64,000 bases of DNA from NCBI GenBank assembly GCA_943846675.1, contig OX044357.1:2294001-2358000 (forward strand), read 5' to 3'. The notes under the pieces are model-generated. The model saw only the letters and a list, made by a program, of their open reading frames with translations. It did not search any database and was not told where the DNA came from. Position 1 is the stretch's first letter. Each line of letters starts with the position of its first letter. Below, piece after piece: positions 44,496-52,386 of this stretch. Source of the DNA: UBA987 sp002292105 (GTDB lineage Bacteria > Bacteroidota > Bacteroidia > NS11-12g > UBA9320). Position numbers and translations under genes: made by a program.

Positions 44496-45749
44496 ATGAA
44501 TTTACAGCAAATCAAAAATCGGTTTGGCATACTCGGCAATTCTCCTCGACTTAATTATGCTTTAGAGACTGCTGTGAAGGTTGCCCCAACCGACATTACC
44601 GTCTATATACAAGGTGAAAGCGGTGTAGGAAAAGAATCATTTTCCAAAATTATCCATCAGTTAAGTAATAGAAAGCACGGTCCATTTTTTGCCATCAACT
44701 GTGGAGCCATACCTGACGGAACGATAAACTCAGAATTATTCGGCCACGAAAAAGGAGCGTTCACAGGCGCCATTGACAACAGAAAAGGATACTTCGAAAC
44801 GGTTAATGGAGGAACAATATTTTTGGACGAAATTGGAGAACTCCCACTAGAAACACAGTCCCGATTGTTACGTTTGTTGGAAAACGGTGAATTTATAAAA
44901 GTCGGTTCTTCTAAAGTACAAACCACTGACGTTCGAATAATTACGGCTACCAATAAGAATTTGTTTGCCGAAACGCAAAATGGGAAATTTCGTGAAGATT
45001 TATACTATAGACTCTCAACCTTACCCATAAAAGTACCAGCATTGAGAGAACGTGGTAGCGACATGTATCTGTTGTTCCGCAAGTTCGCTTTTGATCTTGC
45101 CGAAAAATACCATTCACCTGAAGTGGAACTCCAACCCGACGCAGAAGAACTATTATTAAAATACAATTGGCCTGGTAATATCCGCCAGTTAAAAAACCTT
45201 ACAGAGCAACTCGCTGTTCTTGAACAAGACCACCTTATATCAGGGGCAACACTTAAAAAATATTTACCAGAACAAGCCAGTCGATTGCCAGCACTTACCT
45301 CGGGGAATGCACAATCAGGTAGTGGTGACTTTTCTGAACGTGACATATTTTACAAAGTACTGTTCGACATGAGAAACGAAATGTCGGATTTGAAAAAAAT
45401 TGTTTTGGAATTACTAAAAAAGAGTGGTTCAAAGGAAGATATTTTACAAGGCAACGAGGCAATTATTCAGCGTGTGTTATCTGAAGCATCAACACATGAA
45501 AACGTGAGTGATGAAATGACGATTCACAGAACTGAAGAACCCTTGCCTGTTGACGATGGGCATCATTACATCATCGAACCTGAGGACTCTGTCAACTTAG
45601 AAGAGAATCTATCTCTTGAAGACAAAGAGGAAGAACTGATTAAAAAAGCACTTCTTAGAAACAATGGTAAACGTAAACGGGCAGCGCGTGATTTAGGCAT
45701 CTCTGAAAGAACACTATACAGGAAAATCAAGCAGTATGAATTGGATTAA
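44496..45749 (+). CDS. Sigma-54-dependent transcriptional activator (NtrC-like, no receiver domain)
   Basis: A 417-residue bacterial enhancer-binding protein. The AAA+ domain starts almost at once: Walker A GESGVGKE (40-47), the sigma-54 contact loop GAFTGA (87-92), Walker B TIFLDEIGE (107-114), FREDLYYRLS and the WPGNIRQLKN sensor. A less conserved linker follows, then a Fis-type helix-turn-helix at the C-terminus (RAARDLGISERTLYRKIKQY). There is no receiver, GAF or PAS domain, so it may be constitutively active or controlled by another protein. It lies 2 bases after miaB and overlaps lptE by 14 bases. Target sites are not known; palindromes before miaB and groES are candidates. Confidence 0.93.
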   Translation: MNLQQIKNRFGILGNSPRLNYALETAVKVAPTDITVYIQGESGVGKESFSKIIHQLSNRKHGPFFAINCGAIPDGTINSELFGHEKGAFTGAIDNRKGYFETVNGGTIFLDEIGELPLETQSRLLRLLENGEFIKVGSSKVQTTDVRIITATNKNLFAETQNGKFREDLYYRLSTLPIKVPALRERGSDMYLLFRKFAFDLAEKYHSPEVELQPDAEELLLKYNWPGNIRQLKNLTEQLAVLEQDHLISGATLKKYLPEQASRLPALTSGNAQSGSGDFSERDIFYKVLFDMRNEMSDLKKIVLELLKKSGSKEDILQGNEAIIQRVLSEASTHENVSDEMTIHRTEEPLPVDDGHHYIIEPEDSVNLEENLSLEDKEEELIKKALLRNNGKRKRAARDLGISERTLYRKIKQYELD

Positions 45750-46242
45750 GTATACATTCATAACGGTTTTTGCGCTTACACAATGGACGTCTTGTGGCAT
45801 CTATAGTTTGAACGGTGTTACGTTCCCAGACACGATTGAGACGGTCAGTATTGCTTTTATCGAAAATAAGGCTCCGATAGTTGCACCAAATTTAAGCCCA
45901 ACCTTAACCGATAAACTCCGGAATAAGTTTCTAACACAAACCAACTTAAACCTTATTGCCGATAATGGGGATTTCGCCATTGAAGGAAATGTGGTTGACT
46001 ACAACGTTAACCCGGTAGGTGCTGCAGACAATTCCACAGCTTCAAAAAATAGATTACAAATTACGGTGCAGATTAAAATGGTGAGTGAAAAAGCCAAACA
46101 CTTGGAGTTTGATCAAAGATTTATTCAATTTGAAGATTTTGACGCCAGCAAATCATTAGCCGATGTTGAAGCAGACCTCATTGAGTCCATATCTGATAAT
46201 TTGGCACAAGAAATTTTCAACAAAGCAGCGTTAAACTGGTAA
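45736..46242 (+). CDS. lptE: LptE-like lipopolysaccharide assembly lipoprotein
   Basis: A 168-residue outer-membrane lipoprotein that would plug the LptD barrel in lipopolysaccharide export. The lipid-attachment Cys is in WTSCGIYSLNGV (Cys at 20), and the body has the usual Bacteroidota LptE pattern: TVSIAFIENKAPIVAPNLSPTLTDKLRNKF, DFAIEGNVVDYNV and a C-terminal helix. The lipobox -3 residue is Trp, which is unusual. The start overlaps the activator gene by 14 bases; the next gene begins immediately after the stop. Confidence 0.8.
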   Translation: MNWIKYTFITVFALTQWTSCGIYSLNGVTFPDTIETVSIAFIENKAPIVAPNLSPTLTDKLRNKFLTQTNLNLIADNGDFAIEGNVVDYNVNPVGAADNSTASKNRLQITVQIKMVSEKAKHLEFDQRFIQFEDFDASKSLADVEADLIESISDNLAQEIFNKAALNW

Positions 46243-47229
46243 TTGGATACAAAGAAAGTCATATCGTATGTGCACACCTCTGACAACATTGGAGGAAATG
46301 AAATGGTGGACATTTCTGCCCTAAAAAAAGAATATCCTTGGTTTTCTGTTTTGTATCAACTTGAAGCAAAATGTCTCAAAAACGACAACAAGTTTGGATT
46401 AAAAAAATCGATAAAAACGGCCAGTTTATTTACAGGTGATCGAGAGGTTTTGTACAATTTCATGCATGACGCCATATCGTTTGGTAACCTCACTGCGGCA
46501 GAGACGCTTTCTCCTGTAAAACCTATAGAAAAAAAGGAAATACAAAAAGATCCAAAAGAACCAAAACCTGCTATAGTTACCCAAGTTTCTAAACCTCAAA
46601 CTAAGCCTGTTGCGCCGGATAAAAAAGAAATAGCCGTTTCAAGTAAGGAAGTTGAAGAGGTTAAACGCCCTGCCGAGGAAGTAGTGGCAAACAAAAAGAA
46701 GGGAACCACTCCAAAAGAACCAAAACCTACGATTGCATACGACCCACTCATTGAACTTCAATCCAAGGTTATAAAGGAAGAATCTCAGCCAACTAAACCG
46801 ACAAAAACGTACAACCCGCTGATTGAGTTGCCTAAACTAGAGGAGAAAGCGACTCCGAAGAAACGTGACAAACAAGACTTTTTCTCTTGGTTAGACAGCC
46901 TTGATGACGAACAAACAAAAGAGGAACCAAAACCGCGTAAACTTAAAATGAGCGCGGAAGCCAGCCAGCTTCTCGAAAACTTCATAAAAAACAGACCAAG
47001 CATTTCACGTATTCGGACAGATATAGACCGAACGGAAATTCACAAAGTAGACAGAGAAAACGTTGAATCTGAAATAGTTACAGAATCGCTCGCTGCCTTG
47101 CACGTAAAACAGGGAAGGCCAGAAAACGCCATAGATATTTATGAAAAATTGCGTTTGCAAAATCCGCAAAAGTTCTCGTATTTTGCAGCCCTGATTGAAA
47201 AAATCAAAAAGGATAATAATTTAGAATAG
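46243..47229 (+). CDS. Conserved hypothetical protein with charged central region and TPR-like C-terminus
   Basis: A 328-residue cytoplasmic protein. The first 85 residues include a folded part (SALKKEYPWFSVLYQLEAKCLKNDNKFG). A long low-complexity centre is rich in Lys, Pro and Glu with repeated PKEPKP and TYDPLIEL/TYNPLIEL segments (three copies of a DPLIEL-like motif). The C-terminal 60 residues (VTESLAALHVKQGRPENAIDIYEKLRLQNP) look like one and a half TPR units. It is found next to lptE and secG in Bacteroidota, but no function is established. The start is a TTG directly after the lptE stop; no ATG fits before the folded part. Confidence 0.65.
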   Translation: MDTKKVISYVHTSDNIGGNEMVDISALKKEYPWFSVLYQLEAKCLKNDNKFGLKKSIKTASLFTGDREVLYNFMHDAISFGNLTAAETLSPVKPIEKKEIQKDPKEPKPAIVTQVSKPQTKPVAPDKKEIAVSSKEVEEVKRPAEEVVANKKKGTTPKEPKPTIAYDPLIELQSKVIKEESQPTKPTKTYNPLIELPKLEEKATPKKRDKQDFFSWLDSLDDEQTKEEPKPRKLKMSAEASQLLENFIKNRPSISRIRTDIDRTEIHKVDRENVESEIVTESLAALHVKQGRPENAIDIYEKLRLQNPQKFSYFAALIEKIKKDNNLE

Positions 47230-47231
47230 AG

Positions 47232-47555
47232 ATGTACACGTTAATACTAACACTAATCATAATCGTTTCAGTTGCTCTTACGTTTATCGTATTGATTCAG
47301 AAACCTAAAGGTGGCGGTATCGCTTCCAACTTTTCTGGAGGTTCGCAAATTATGGGTGTGAAACGCACAAATGAAATAGTTGAGAAATTAACATGGGGAT
47401 TAGCCATTGCGTTATTATTCCTTACCATGTCAAGCAACTTGTTTATTTCAAGTTCAAGCGAATCAGGTGAAAAATCTGTAATTCAGGAACAAATTGACAA
47501 CAACGATTTGCCTGAAGCATTGCCTTTTTCTCCAGACGCTCCTGCTGAGCAATAG
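47232..47555 (+). CDS. secG: Preprotein translocase subunit SecG
   Basis: A 107-residue inner-membrane protein with two membrane helices (3-22 and about 54-73) and the typical loop QKPKGGGIASNFSGGSQIMGVKR between them. SecG assists SecYEG in protein export. The tail after the second helix is acidic, as in other Bacteroidota. It begins two bases after the hypothetical gene and ends the run before the groES promoter. Confidence 0.93.
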   Translation: MYTLILTLIIIVSVALTFIVLIQKPKGGGIASNFSGGSQIMGVKRTNEIVEKLTWGLAIALLFLTMSSNLFISSSSESGEKSVIQEQIDNNDLPEALPFSPDAPAEQ

Positions 47556-47627
47556 CCTTTATTTCAGTAAGACTTGACCCGTCATTTTGGGTTTACCTGC
47601 TGTCACATTTTAACTTACTCTGCCAAT

Positions 47628-47647
47628 CTGACTTGCAGACATGTCAG
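47628..47647. promoter_or_regulatory. Imperfect palindrome upstream of groES
   Basis: CTGAC (47628-47632) and GTCAG (47643-47647) are inverted, and pairing continues inward with one mismatch. Upstream TGCCA-ATC-TGACT (47621-47633) resembles the miaB palindrome with one mismatch. It is not CIRCE. It lies about 18 bases upstream of the -33 box. Confidence 0.35.
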
Positions 47648-47664
47648 TTTGGACGTAAAACGCG

Positions 47665-47695
47665 TTTGGCACAAATTGTGAAAACCGTATCCTAA
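47665..47695 (+). promoter_or_regulatory. Promoter of groES-groEL
   Basis: TTTG (47665-47668), a 19-base spacer, then TATCCTAA (47688-47695), a partial TAnnTTTG. The same place reads TTTGGCACAAATTGTGA, which has the -24 GG of a sigma-54 promoter (TGGCAC) but a poor -12 element (GTGA rather than TTGC), so either factor is possible. Confidence 0.45.
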
Positions 47696-47717
47696 ACAAA
47701 TTAGTTTCAATAAAAAT

Positions 47718-47987
47718 ATGAAAATTCAACCTTTAGCAGATCGAGTTCTTATAGAACCTGCACCCGCAGAAGTGAAAACAGCCGGAGGAATATACATTCC
47801 TGACACGGCTAAAGAAAAACCTCAAAAAGGAACTGTTGTGGCCGTTGGTCCTGGTAAGCAAGACGAACCAACTACAGTTAAGAATGGTGACGTTGTTTTG
47901 TACGGAAAGTATTCTGGTACAGAAATCACCGTTGAAGGTACAGATTATCTTATGATGCGAGAATCAGACATACTCGCCATTATCTAA
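47718..47987 (+). CDS. groES: Co-chaperonin GroES (Cpn10)
   Basis: An 89-residue protein that forms the heptameric lid of the GroEL chamber. Recognised by IQPLADRVLIEPAPAEVKTAGGI at the N-terminus, the mobile-loop region GGIYIPDTAKEKPQKG and VLYGKYSGTEITVEG near the end. Full length for the family. It is followed by groEL after 32 bases and preceded by its own promoter and a palindrome, which suggests heat-stress control; no CIRCE element is present. Confidence 0.97.
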   Translation: MKIQPLADRVLIEPAPAEVKTAGGIYIPDTAKEKPQKGTVVAVGPGKQDEPTTVKNGDVVLYGKYSGTEITVEGTDYLMMRESDILAII

Positions 47988-48019
47988 CTAATTATAGAAC
48001 TTAAAAAAGCTTTAAAGAA

Positions 48020-49669
48020 ATGGCAAAACAAATTCATTTTAACCTAGACGCAAGAGACGGCCTAAGAAGAGGTGTTGATTCTCTAGCAAATGCAGTTAAA
48101 GTAACCCTAGGACCAAAAGGAAGAAATGTTGTAATCGACAGAAAATTCGGGTCTCCTACAGTAACTAAAGATGGTGTTACCGTAGCAAAAGAAATAGAAT
48201 TAACCAACTCCGTTGAAAACATGGGAGCACAAATGGTTAAAGAAGTAGCGAGCAAAACTGCTGACTTAGCGGGTGATGGCACGACTACAGCAACTGTATT
48301 AGCTCAAGCGATTGTTAGTGGCGGACTTAAAAACGTTGCAGCTGGTGCTAATCCAATGGATTTAAAACGAGGTGTAGACAAAGCGGTCATTAGCGTTGTT
48401 GAAAGCCTTAGAAAACAATCTGAGACTGTTGGAGATGATTTCAAGAAAATCCAACAAGTTGCTTCAATTTCTGCTAACAATGACAACGTAATTGGCTCAC
48501 TAATCTCTGACGCAATGGAGAAAGTTGGCAAAGACGGAGTAATTACTGTAGAGGAAGCAAAAGGAACAACTACAGAAGTTAAAACGGTTGAAGGAATGCA
48601 ATTCGATCGCGGATACTTAAGCCCGTACTTCGTTACCAATACAGAAAAAATGGAGGCGGAATTAGAATCGCCATACATTTTAATATACGACAAGAAGGTT
48701 AGCAATATGAAAGAATTGCTTCCAGTTCTTGAGCAAACTGCTCAAACAGGTAAGCCACTTGTTATCATCGCTGAAGATGTTGAAGGTGAAGCTTTAGCTA
48801 CTTTGGTGGTCAATAAAATTAGAGGTTCTCTAAAAGTGGCTGCTGTTAAAGCACCTGGTTTTGGTGACAGAAGAAAAGCCATGTTGCAAGACATCGCTGT
48901 ACTAACTGGTGGAACCGTAATTTCAGAAGAACAAGGTCGTAGATTAGACGACGCTACCTTAGAATCATTAGGTACTTGTGAAAAGGTAGTCATCAACAAA
49001 GAAAACTCAACCATCGTGAATGGTGTTGGTGCCAAGGAAGATATCCAAGGTCGCATTACTCAAATCAAAGCTGAGATTGATAACTCAACATCTGATTACG
49101 ACGTTGAAAAACTTCAAGAGCGCTTAGCTAAATTAAGTGGTGGCGTTGCTGTATTATATATTGGTGCTGCATCTGAAGTTGAGATGAAAGAAAAGAAAGA
49201 TCGTGTTGACGATGCTTTACATGCTACTCGCGCTGCCGTTGAAGAAGGTATTGTTGCCGGTGGTGGTGTTGCATACGTTCGCGCAATTGAATCATTAAAT
49301 AACGTCAAAGGTGATAACGATGATGAGAATACAGGAATTCAAATCATTAGAAGAGCTTTAGAAGAACCATTAAGACAAATCGTTCACAATGCTGGCGGTG
49401 AAGGTTCTGTTGTTATTCAAAAAGTAAAAGAAGGCAAGAAAGACTTTGGTTACAACGCAAGAACGGAAGAATACGAAAACTTGATTGGTGCAGGAGTTAT
49501 TGATCCAACAAAGGTGAGTCGTGTTGCACTTGAAAACGCAGCGTCTGTTGCAAGCATGTTGTTAACTACAGAGTGCTTAATCGCTGACGAACCAGAAGAA
49601 GACAATCACAGCCATGGCGGCGGAATGCCAGACATGGGTGGAATGGGCGGAATGGGCGGCATGATGTAG
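48020..49669 (+). CDS. groEL: Chaperonin GroEL (Cpn60)
   Basis: A 549-residue chaperonin subunit that folds proteins in an ATP-driven double ring. Conserved: VTLGPKGRNVVIDR near 28-41, DGVTVAKEIEL, GDGTTTATVLAQ near 86-97 (ATP site), AAVEEGIVAGGGVAY near 404-418, and the flexible C-terminal GGM-rich tail (MPDMGGMGGMGGMM). Length is normal. A terminator follows the stop by about 18 bases. Confidence 0.98.
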   Translation: MAKQIHFNLDARDGLRRGVDSLANAVKVTLGPKGRNVVIDRKFGSPTVTKDGVTVAKEIELTNSVENMGAQMVKEVASKTADLAGDGTTTATVLAQAIVSGGLKNVAAGANPMDLKRGVDKAVISVVESLRKQSETVGDDFKKIQQVASISANNDNVIGSLISDAMEKVGKDGVITVEEAKGTTTEVKTVEGMQFDRGYLSPYFVTNTEKMEAELESPYILIYDKKVSNMKELLPVLEQTAQTGKPLVIIAEDVEGEALATLVVNKIRGSLKVAAVKAPGFGDRRKAMLQDIAVLTGGTVISEEQGRRLDDATLESLGTCEKVVINKENSTIVNGVGAKEDIQGRITQIKAEIDNSTSDYDVEKLQERLAKLSGGVAVLYIGAASEVEMKEKKDRVDDALHATRAAVEEGIVAGGGVAYVRAIESLNNVKGDNDDENTGIQIIRRALEEPLRQIVHNAGGEGSVVIQKVKEGKKDFGYNARTEEYENLIGAGVIDPTKVSRVALENAASVASMLLTTECLIADEPEEDNHSHGGGMPDMGGMGGMGGMM

Positions 49670-49687
49670 TCGAATTTCCTCTGAAAT

Positions 49688-49722
49688 AAAAAATCCCTAG
49701 TTTTCACTAGGGATTTTTTTTT
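49688..49722 (+). terminator. Intrinsic terminator after groEL
   Basis: Arms 49688-49700 and 49707-49719 pair perfectly around a six-base loop, with a run of about nine T at the end; A and T runs on both sides make it bidirectional. Confidence 0.9.
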
Positions 49723-49745
49723 GCTTTATTCTTTTGATTAATCCG

Positions 49746-50837
49746 CTAAAAGGGGTCTGAAAACTTCGGATTGGTCAGATACGTTTGATCTGTTAGCGTA
49801 TGCAAAAAGGCTTTGGCATCTGTCATTTCACGCTCTGTAATTTGATTTCTTGGCGCTATACGCATAGAGTCTGAAGCATTCTTATTTGCCTCGTAATTCA
49901 AATTCGGAATCACGTCTTCATAAAACCGAATAACCTCATCAATGGTTTCAAAACGTCCGTCGTGCATGTATGGTGCAGAAACCATGACATTGCGTAATGA
50001 TGGTGTTTTAAACTTATGTCGATCCGCATATCTACCTGTAAAACCTTGCAAACCCTCATCTTTTGGAGACTTATCCAATGCTGTATTGTGGGATGCATTG
50101 TCGTGCAGCAATGAGGAGGAGTGACAGTTGAAACATCCTTTGATTTTAAGCACGTCAAATCCTCTAAGTTCAGATTCGGTAAGCTCTACTTCTCCCCTAT
50201 TAAATTGATCAAACTTAGAATTGTCTGAGGTAATTGAAAGTAAAAATTGTTCAAGCGCTTTGGATAGATGTTCTTTTTTAATTGTATCAACGGCAAATGC
50301 TTTTTTAAACTTATCCTGATACATGACCGAATTGTTTAAACGTACCAAAACATCTTCCACTTTAGCGTTCATTTCGATGGGGTTTTCAATCGGCATCGTT
50401 GCTAGTTCGCGTAAGCTCCCTGCCCGACTATCCCAAAAAAGATTATCTGACCACATTAGGTTAAAAATGGCCATCGCGTTACGATCTCCCATTGCACCTG
50501 TTATACCCTCACTGACTGCATTGTTATTGTCAGTAAACGCCAGTTTTTGATTGTGACACGTGGCACAGGCCTGTGTTTGGTCTCCACTTAACATTTTATC
50601 ATAAAATAGGTGTCGCCCTAAGTCCACTCCAGCCACAGTTAATGGATTGTCTGAAGGAATGATGAGGGAAGGAAGTTCAGTAACATCAATAATTGTTGTA
50701 TCTCCTTGAGAGCCCCCCGGAGGAATAACCTCTGGTGGTGGTTCAGGACCACAACCGGATAAATATGCTAGAAAAGTTAAACCTATTACATAGGAAGACA
50801 GCGTCCTTAAGGACATAGCCGACGGGGCGATTTTCAT
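49746..50837 (-). CDS. Di-heme cytochrome c peroxidase (MauG/CcpA type), lipoprotein
   Basis: A 363-residue exported enzyme that reduces hydrogen peroxide in the periplasm with electrons from a cytochrome. Heme c motifs are CATCHN near residues 92-97 and CFNCHSS near 235-241. Other family patterns: LGRHLFYDKMLSGDQTQACATCH, FNLMWSDNLFWDSRAGSL, KTPSLRNVMVSAPYMHDGRFETIDEVIRFYE. A lipobox LSGC is near residue 28. The frame extends upstream to 50870, but the ATG at 50837 gives a standard signal peptide. It lies 22 bases downstream of the T9SS gene and is probably co-transcribed with it. Confidence 0.9.
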   Translation of the reverse strand: MKIAPSAMSLRTLSSYVIGLTFLAYLSGCGPEPPPEVIPPGGSQGDTTIIDVTELPSLIIPSDNPLTVAGVDLGRHLFYDKMLSGDQTQACATCHNQKLAFTDNNNAVSEGITGAMGDRNAMAIFNLMWSDNLFWDSRAGSLRELATMPIENPIEMNAKVEDVLVRLNNSVMYQDKFKKAFAVDTIKKEHLSKALEQFLLSITSDNSKFDQFNRGEVELTESELRGFDVLKIKGCFNCHSSSLLHDNASHNTALDKSPKDEGLQGFTGRYADRHKFKTPSLRNVMVSAPYMHDGRFETIDEVIRFYEDVIPNLNYEANKNASDSMRIAPRNQITEREMTDAKAFLHTLTDQTYLTNPKFSDPF

Positions 50838-50859
50838 ATAACTACTCCTGGAATTACGC

Positions 50860-52203
50860 CTATTGAACAACTAACTTTTTAGTTACAGTAGTAACACCAG
50901 TAGATTGTATCTCAACCATATAAATACCAGGCTTCAAAGCACTGATATCTATGGAATTCATTAAATCGTTAGACTGAACGTCTACGTCCTTCACTTCTTG
51001 ACCGATATTATCAAATACGGTAATTCTTGTTACGGTAGTTAAGTTCTCTGTTTCTATAGTCAGTGCATCTTGTGCTGGATTTGGATACATTTTAACCAAA
51101 TTCTCAAATTCGATGCGATCAGGATAAACGACTTGGGTAGGAAACTCAACATCAATGTTCCCTGTTGTTTTGTATCGTTGTGTCTTGTTCACTAAGGTAT
51201 GGTCCGTATCATAGGTATAGAATAGTTGGTGGTTGCCATTAATCTTAACCACAGTTAACAACCCAGCATCTACGTCAAATTCAACTTCACCATCGGTTAC
51301 CGTTTTTTCGGAATCTGTAAAATAATGCACGATAGTATTGTTGTTCAGTAGCGTTCCGCTGCGGGACATATCTCCTAAAACTAAAGACCGAACACCGTTT
51401 TCTTTGTTAATGTATAAGGTATGTACGATATCGTTCTCAGCATCGTAAGCCATATCCAATACATCAAAATTTATAGATGATTTGCTAACCAAAACGCCAT
51501 GCTTCATGTCGATTCGGTATAAGCGATTTACTCCTGTCACATCTTTAGCTGCAAACAACAATTCATCGGTAGATGGTATTACACATGGAGAACTAATAGA
51601 AACGTCAGTATCAACCATATTAAATCCGTTTGGATTAGGTGTGCTCGTCTTCCCAACGAAAGGAGTTGCTGTTGCCGACATTGAAAGACTTGGTAATTCA
51701 ATACGATGCGCTATTTCTCCAGAATTCATGTCAAAAATGGAAAGGGAGATATTGTCATCATTATTACCATAGCCGTTATGTGTCCGTTCAGTTGCGATAA
51801 AACCAAGTTGATTCTTACCTGGCAAAATAAACGGGGCCATTAACGTTGTGAAATGCATCGGAATGCTTTTGATAATGCCACCTGTTTCTAAGTTCGCTAT
51901 TTCAAATTGCTGGTTGGTCGTAAAGCCACGAACAAAACCACTATTAGACTGAGTAAAAAAGTATAGTCTATTGTCTTCTTCTACATAAGACATGGTATTC
52001 GGCATGTACCGCTTATCATTGTAAAGAGGAACTTGGGTTGATTTGATTATTTCATTTGGGTTCTCTGGATTTATCGAAACCAATTCCAGATTGGTTGTGT
52101 TTTCATTCCATTTCAAGCCTTTAATATCGTCTTGCGTTTGTGCTTGAGTGAATCCTGCAACACCAATAGCTGCAGCAAAAAGTATTAGTCGGTTTGTTTT
52201 CAT
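50860..52203 (-). CDS. T9SS type A cargo with predicted beta-propeller
   Basis: A 447-residue secreted protein. Signal peptide MKTNRLILFAAAIGVAGFTQAQ, then a WD/YVTN-like beta-strand-rich region (short repeats with D-M-N-S-G, I-D-M-K-H-G, L-Y-I-N patterns) to about residue 365, then a type A sorting domain (FENLVKMYPNPAQDALTIET ... PGIYMVEIQS ... TKKLVVQ). The open frame extends to 52260, but the ATG at 52203 gives the signal peptide. It precedes the cytochrome peroxidase on the same strand; the pairing may be functional but no direct link is shown by sequence. Confidence 0.8.
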   Translation of the reverse strand: MKTNRLILFAAAIGVAGFTQAQTQDDIKGLKWNENTTNLELVSINPENPNEIIKSTQVPLYNDKRYMPNTMSYVEEDNRLYFFTQSNSGFVRGFTTNQQFEIANLETGGIIKSIPMHFTTLMAPFILPGKNQLGFIATERTHNGYGNNDDNISLSIFDMNSGEIAHRIELPSLSMSATATPFVGKTSTPNPNGFNMVDTDVSISSPCVIPSTDELLFAAKDVTGVNRLYRIDMKHGVLVSKSSINFDVLDMAYDAENDIVHTLYINKENGVRSLVLGDMSRSGTLLNNNTIVHYFTDSEKTVTDGEVEFDVDAGLLTVVKINGNHQLFYTYDTDHTLVNKTQRYKTTGNIDVEFPTQVVYPDRIEFENLVKMYPNPAQDALTIETENLTTVTRITVFDNIGQEVKDVDVQSNDLMNSIDISALKPGIYMVEIQSTGVTTVTKKLVVQ

Positions 52204-52328
52204 ATCTGGATTTACTATTTGATTTTGTTGCAATTTAAATGCTAGCACAACTTTTTGCAAGAATTGAACGCCAACTGAATGTCATTTTTACTGGTTTCAG
52301 CAGGACTTTTTTTTTCGTCTTGAATGTA

Positions 52329-52359
52329 TTGCATTTAATTAAACAAAATAATACCTTTG
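52329..52359 (+). promoter_or_regulatory. Promoter of rpsA
   Basis: TTG (52329-52331, preceded by A), a 20-base spacer, and TACCTTTG (52352-52359), an exact TAnnTTTG. The TTG at 52357 lies inside the box, so it cannot be the start. Confidence 0.65.
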
Positions 52360-52368
52360 CCGCCGCTC

Positions 52369-52376
52369 AAAGGAGG
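52369..52376 (+). promoter_or_regulatory. Shine-Dalgarno sequence of rpsA
   Basis: AAAGGAGG, fully complementary to the anti-Shine-Dalgarno end of 16S rRNA, with a 10-base gap to the TTG at 52387. Other genes here lack such a site, in keeping with Bacteroidota practice. Confidence 0.7.
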
Positions 52377-52386
52377 ACACATTGAT

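Noticed and set aside
47556..47600. Terminator after secG
   Set aside because: The only hairpin (CCC/GGG) is three to four pairs with no T run, too weak to call.
47556..47717. CIRCE (HrcA) element before groES
   Set aside because: No TTAGCACTC-N9-GAGTGCTAA-like sequence is present; the palindromes found are different.
48034..49308. Long minus-strand open frames within groEL
   Set aside because: They are shadows of a strongly codon-biased gene; their translations show no domain features.
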